A stretch of DNA of 64,000 nucleotides from assembly GCA_021791495.1 (NCBI GenBank), contig JAJYWN010000005.1, positions 39,366-103,365 on the forward strand. Reading direction: 5' to 3'. Position numbers and translations under genes: made by a program. Shown in pieces: positions 61,738 through 64,000 of this stretch. This DNA is from Bacillota bacterium (lineage in GTDB: Bacteria > Bacillota > Sulfobacillia > JAJYWN01). The notes beneath the pieces were generated by a model. That model had not been told where the DNA came from. It searched no databases and saw only the letters and a list, made by a program, of their open reading frames with translations. Positions within the stretch are counted from its first letter, which is position 1; every line of letters starts with the position of its first letter.

Positions 61738-62484
61738 TTATAAGGCGTGCCAATCGGGGACCGGGGGAGGTTTCCGCTTGTGGTCGCTGGCGCGGTTCAT
61801 AGCCTGGATCCGCTCCACCACCGCGGCGGGACCCTCGCCCGTCAGGATATACCGGTCCAGGGCTTCGTAGGTGATGCCCATTTCGCTCTCATCGGTCTGA
61901 CCGGGCCAGAGCCCGGCCGTGGGCGCCTTCACGATGATGCGCTCGGGCACCCCGAGCACCGCCGCCACCGCCCGGACCTGAGCCTTTACCAAGTGCCCGA
62001 TGGGTAACAGGTCGCAGCCGCCGTCGCCGTATTTCGTGAAGTAGCCCACCGTCAGTTCACTGCGATTTCCCGTCCCGGACACCAGGGCGTTCCGGCGATT
62101 GGCGTGGAGATAAAGGGTAGCCATGCGCAGGCGGGCTTTGAGATTGGCCGAAGCGAGGTCTCTGGAACCCTGACTGTCGCCCAAGGCCGCCTGGCTCACC
62201 AGAAGATCGAAGACCGGGGACAGATCGATCTCTTTCGCGTTCAGGCCCAGGGACCGCGCCACCAGGTGGGCATCGTCGATGTCCACTCTCTGGCTGTGAC
62301 ACGGCATGATGATGGCAAGGTTGGCGCCGGGGGCGGCCCGCTCGGTCAAGGCTCCGACGACAGCTGAGTCGATCCCACCGGAAAGACCGTAGACGAACCC
62401 CTGGGCCCGCGCTTCCCCGAGCCGGTCACGCAGCCAGGATACTAACCGTTCGATTTCCGCCACGGCGTCCAAACCGAAAGTCAA
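61738..62484 (-). CDS. nadE: NAD(+) synthase, ammonia-dependent
   Basis: GFVYGLSGGIDSAVVGAL, VSGTGNRSELTVGYFTKYGDGGCDLLPIGHLVKAQVR. Confidence 0.95.
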   Translation of the reverse strand: MTFGLDAVAEIERLVSWLRDRLGEARAQGFVYGLSGGIDSAVVGALTERAAPGANLAIIMPCHSQRVDIDDAHLVARSLGLNAKEIDLSPVFDLLVSQAALGDSQGSRDLASANLKARLRMATLYLHANRRNALVSGTGNRSELTVGYFTKYGDGGCDLLPIGHLVKAQVRAVAAVLGVPERIIVKAPTAGLWPGQTDESEMGITYEALDRYILTGEGPAAVVERIQAMNRASDHKRKPPPVPDWHAL

Positions 62485-62771
62485 CCTCCGATCAAAGGGA
62501 CCATGACCACCACTTCGTCACCGTCGGCGACCGGGGTAGCCAGACCTTGCAGGAACCGGATGTCCCTACCGTTCAGGCGGGCCACCAGCCCGGTGGACAG
62601 GCGCCATCCTGCCATCGCCGGCGGACCCGAGGAGGTGGCCACTCCCGCTTCGACCAGCACGCGTGGGCCCCGGCCGCCAAGGTTCCGCAAGGCGTCAAGA
62701 ACGCTTGTCCCATCTACAAATGCGACCGCCGGCCGGCCGCCCAGACCTACCACTGTGACTTTGACGGGCAC
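62481..62771 (-). CDS. MoaD/ThiS-like ubiquitin-fold protein ending in Gly-Gly
   Basis: VTVVGLGGRPAVAFVDGTSVLDALRNLGG...LVARLNGRDIRFLQGLATPVADGDEVVVMVPLIGG. Confidence 0.82.
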   Translation of the reverse strand: MPVKVTVVGLGGRPAVAFVDGTSVLDALRNLGGRGPRVLVEAGVATSSGPPAMAGWRLSTGLVARLNGRDIRFLQGLATPVADGDEVVVMVPLIGG

Positions 62772-62852
62772 GGGATAATCCCTTCCCCATGCGAGTTGTC
62801 CGCCCCTTGAGTATATGTGAGGTCGGGATGGACCGTCAAACTGGCCGAAAAG

Positions 62853-63530
62853 TCAGGGGCCCGCCGGTTGCCGGAAAAGGCCGCCGCCCATTCCCTGGAT
62901 TTGGATGTACGTCGACGGCACATCGCCGACCAGCACGGCTTCAGTCAGGGGCACTTGCGTGGCCACTTCCATGTCCGACCCGGCCAGCGGGATCAGCACG
63001 CGAAGGCGTACCTTTATTTCCAACCACAGCGAGTGCCTGGTCTGATTTATCCCGGCACTCTCGAATTTATCAATAATGGAGGTCCAGGCGCTGCCTATCT
63101 GCTGAAAGCGAATGGGAATGTGCGGCCCGGCCGCGGCGAAGATGAAGCTCCCCAAGGCTTGCCCCAAGGGGACGCGAATGGTGCTTTGTTCCAGACCATC
63201 GATGGTCTGCTGAACTTTCAAGGTACTTTCCGCCGTCAAACTGTTGACAGCGCCGGTGTTCGGTTGCATCATCACAATGCGCCCGGTCGAGTCGGTCTGG
63301 ATGAAGATCAGGTCGCGATAGTTGATTCCGGCCGAGACCACATCGCGGATAGCTTCGGCGATGGCTGTTGAGGCGGCGGCGTGGACTCTGATTTCCGCGG
63401 CAGTCAGAAAGACGGGCCGGATCGCCCGTTCCAGGATGTAAAAGGAGGCCAGGAGAAGGCCCAAGAGGACGATGGCGTAGATTCGCAGGCGCGGGACGGT
63501 GCGTTTACGGTATACCCTCATCCGCCCCAC
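62853..63530 (-). CDS. yunB: Sporulation protein YunB
   Basis: IRVHAAASTAIAEAIRDVVSAGINYRDLIFIQTDSTGRIVMMQPNTGAVNSLTAESTLKVQQTIDGL...VRVPLGQALGS-type pattern. Confidence 0.9.
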   Translation of the reverse strand: MGRMRVYRKRTVPRLRIYAIVLLGLLLASFYILERAIRPVFLTAAEIRVHAAASTAIAEAIRDVVSAGINYRDLIFIQTDSTGRIVMMQPNTGAVNSLTAESTLKVQQTIDGLEQSTIRVPLGQALGSFIFAAAGPHIPIRFQQIGSAWTSIIDKFESAGINQTRHSLWLEIKVRLRVLIPLAGSDMEVATQVPLTEAVLVGDVPSTYIQIQGMGGGLFRQPAGP

Positions 63531-63790
63531 TCCTCCCTTGGAGAACCATCCTATGCTATGCCTGGTTTGGGAAGAAGTTTAAGATAGGCCATGGAACAGC
63601 GTGGCACATTCACCGTCTAAATGGAGTGGCTAACACAATGTGGCCCACGTCCCAGAAGGGTCTAGAACCGGACGGGCAGGATATTGTTCAGTACGAAAGA
63701 AAATATCAGCTACCATCCGGATTCGACCCCAGATAAGACGGCAAAATTCGACCTGTTTCATTCAGCAGAACACACGAGGGGGAAAGCCTT

Positions 63791-64000
63791 TTGAGTCCAG
63801 CCGCAAAAGATCCCCGGCGGCGATTGAGGCCCCTGCCGAAAAGTCTACACATAACTGATTGGAAGCGCGCCGTCCTGGTCGCCGTGATCTCGGTCTGCGT
63901 GCTTGGCTTCGGTATAGTCAGCGGGGTCGTCATCGCCAGCCTTCGTTCGATGCCGAACCTTGAGACGCTCACGCCCAAGCCCTCGGCCTCCACGCTCATC
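63791..64000 (+). CDS. PBP1A-type transglycosylase/transpeptidase, N-terminus only (runs off window)
   Basis: TTG start with upstream GAGGGGG; LSPAAKDPRRRLRPLPKSLHITDWKRAVLVAVISVCVLGFGIVSGVVIASLRSMPNLETLTPKPSASTLI: basic N-terminus, TM, then a PBP1A-like LxSL/PxLETLxP motif. Confidence 0.72.
   Translation, partial: MSPAAKDPRRRLRPLPKSLHITDWKRAVLVAVISVCVLGFGIVSGVVIASLRSMPNLETLTPKPSASTLI

Overview
This window looks like part of a high-GC, endospore-forming Firmicutes chromosome. Lineage is inferred only from gene content. Nearly every gene from about 2.2 to 63.5 kb lies on the minus strand. Blocks in window order: (1) a GrpB/serine-hydrolase fusion and a GNAT gene on +; (2) racemase, ileS, DUF167, divIVA, yggT, sepF, yggS, an HlyD-like gene, a class V aminotransferase and ylmD; (3) an intein-containing B12-dependent nrdJ plus nrdR; (4) ylmC-like, spoIIR, sigG, sigE, spoIIGA; (5) ftsZ and a dcw cluster running up to mraZ, lacking ftsA, murB, murC and murD; (6) formyl-THF cyclo-ligase, ASCH protein, amidase and GH18; (7) a methylmalonyl-CoA decarboxylase/epimerase/mutase, glutamate dehydrogenase and KorABCD island; (8) yajC, tgt, queA, spoIID-like, rsgI/sigI, DUF2905, queH, ruvBAC; (9) bofC, yebC, nadE, a ubiquitin-like MoaD/ThiS protein, yunB; (10) the start of a plus-strand PBP1A-type gene. 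The most interesting points are: a 429-aa LAGLIDADG intein in NrdJ; an nrdR promoter with an NrdR-type box in its -35/-10 spacer, a second box 32 bp away and a consensus DnaA box; a GrpB-serine hydrolase fusion; an uncharacterised hairpin repeat family (two tandem units plus a remote copy); a contiguous glutamate-to-propionyl-CoA gene set; candidate MraZ, sigma-F and sigma-I sites; and hairpins that appear to bury Shine-Dalgarno sequences. All calls come from reading the sequence and translations; no database search was run.
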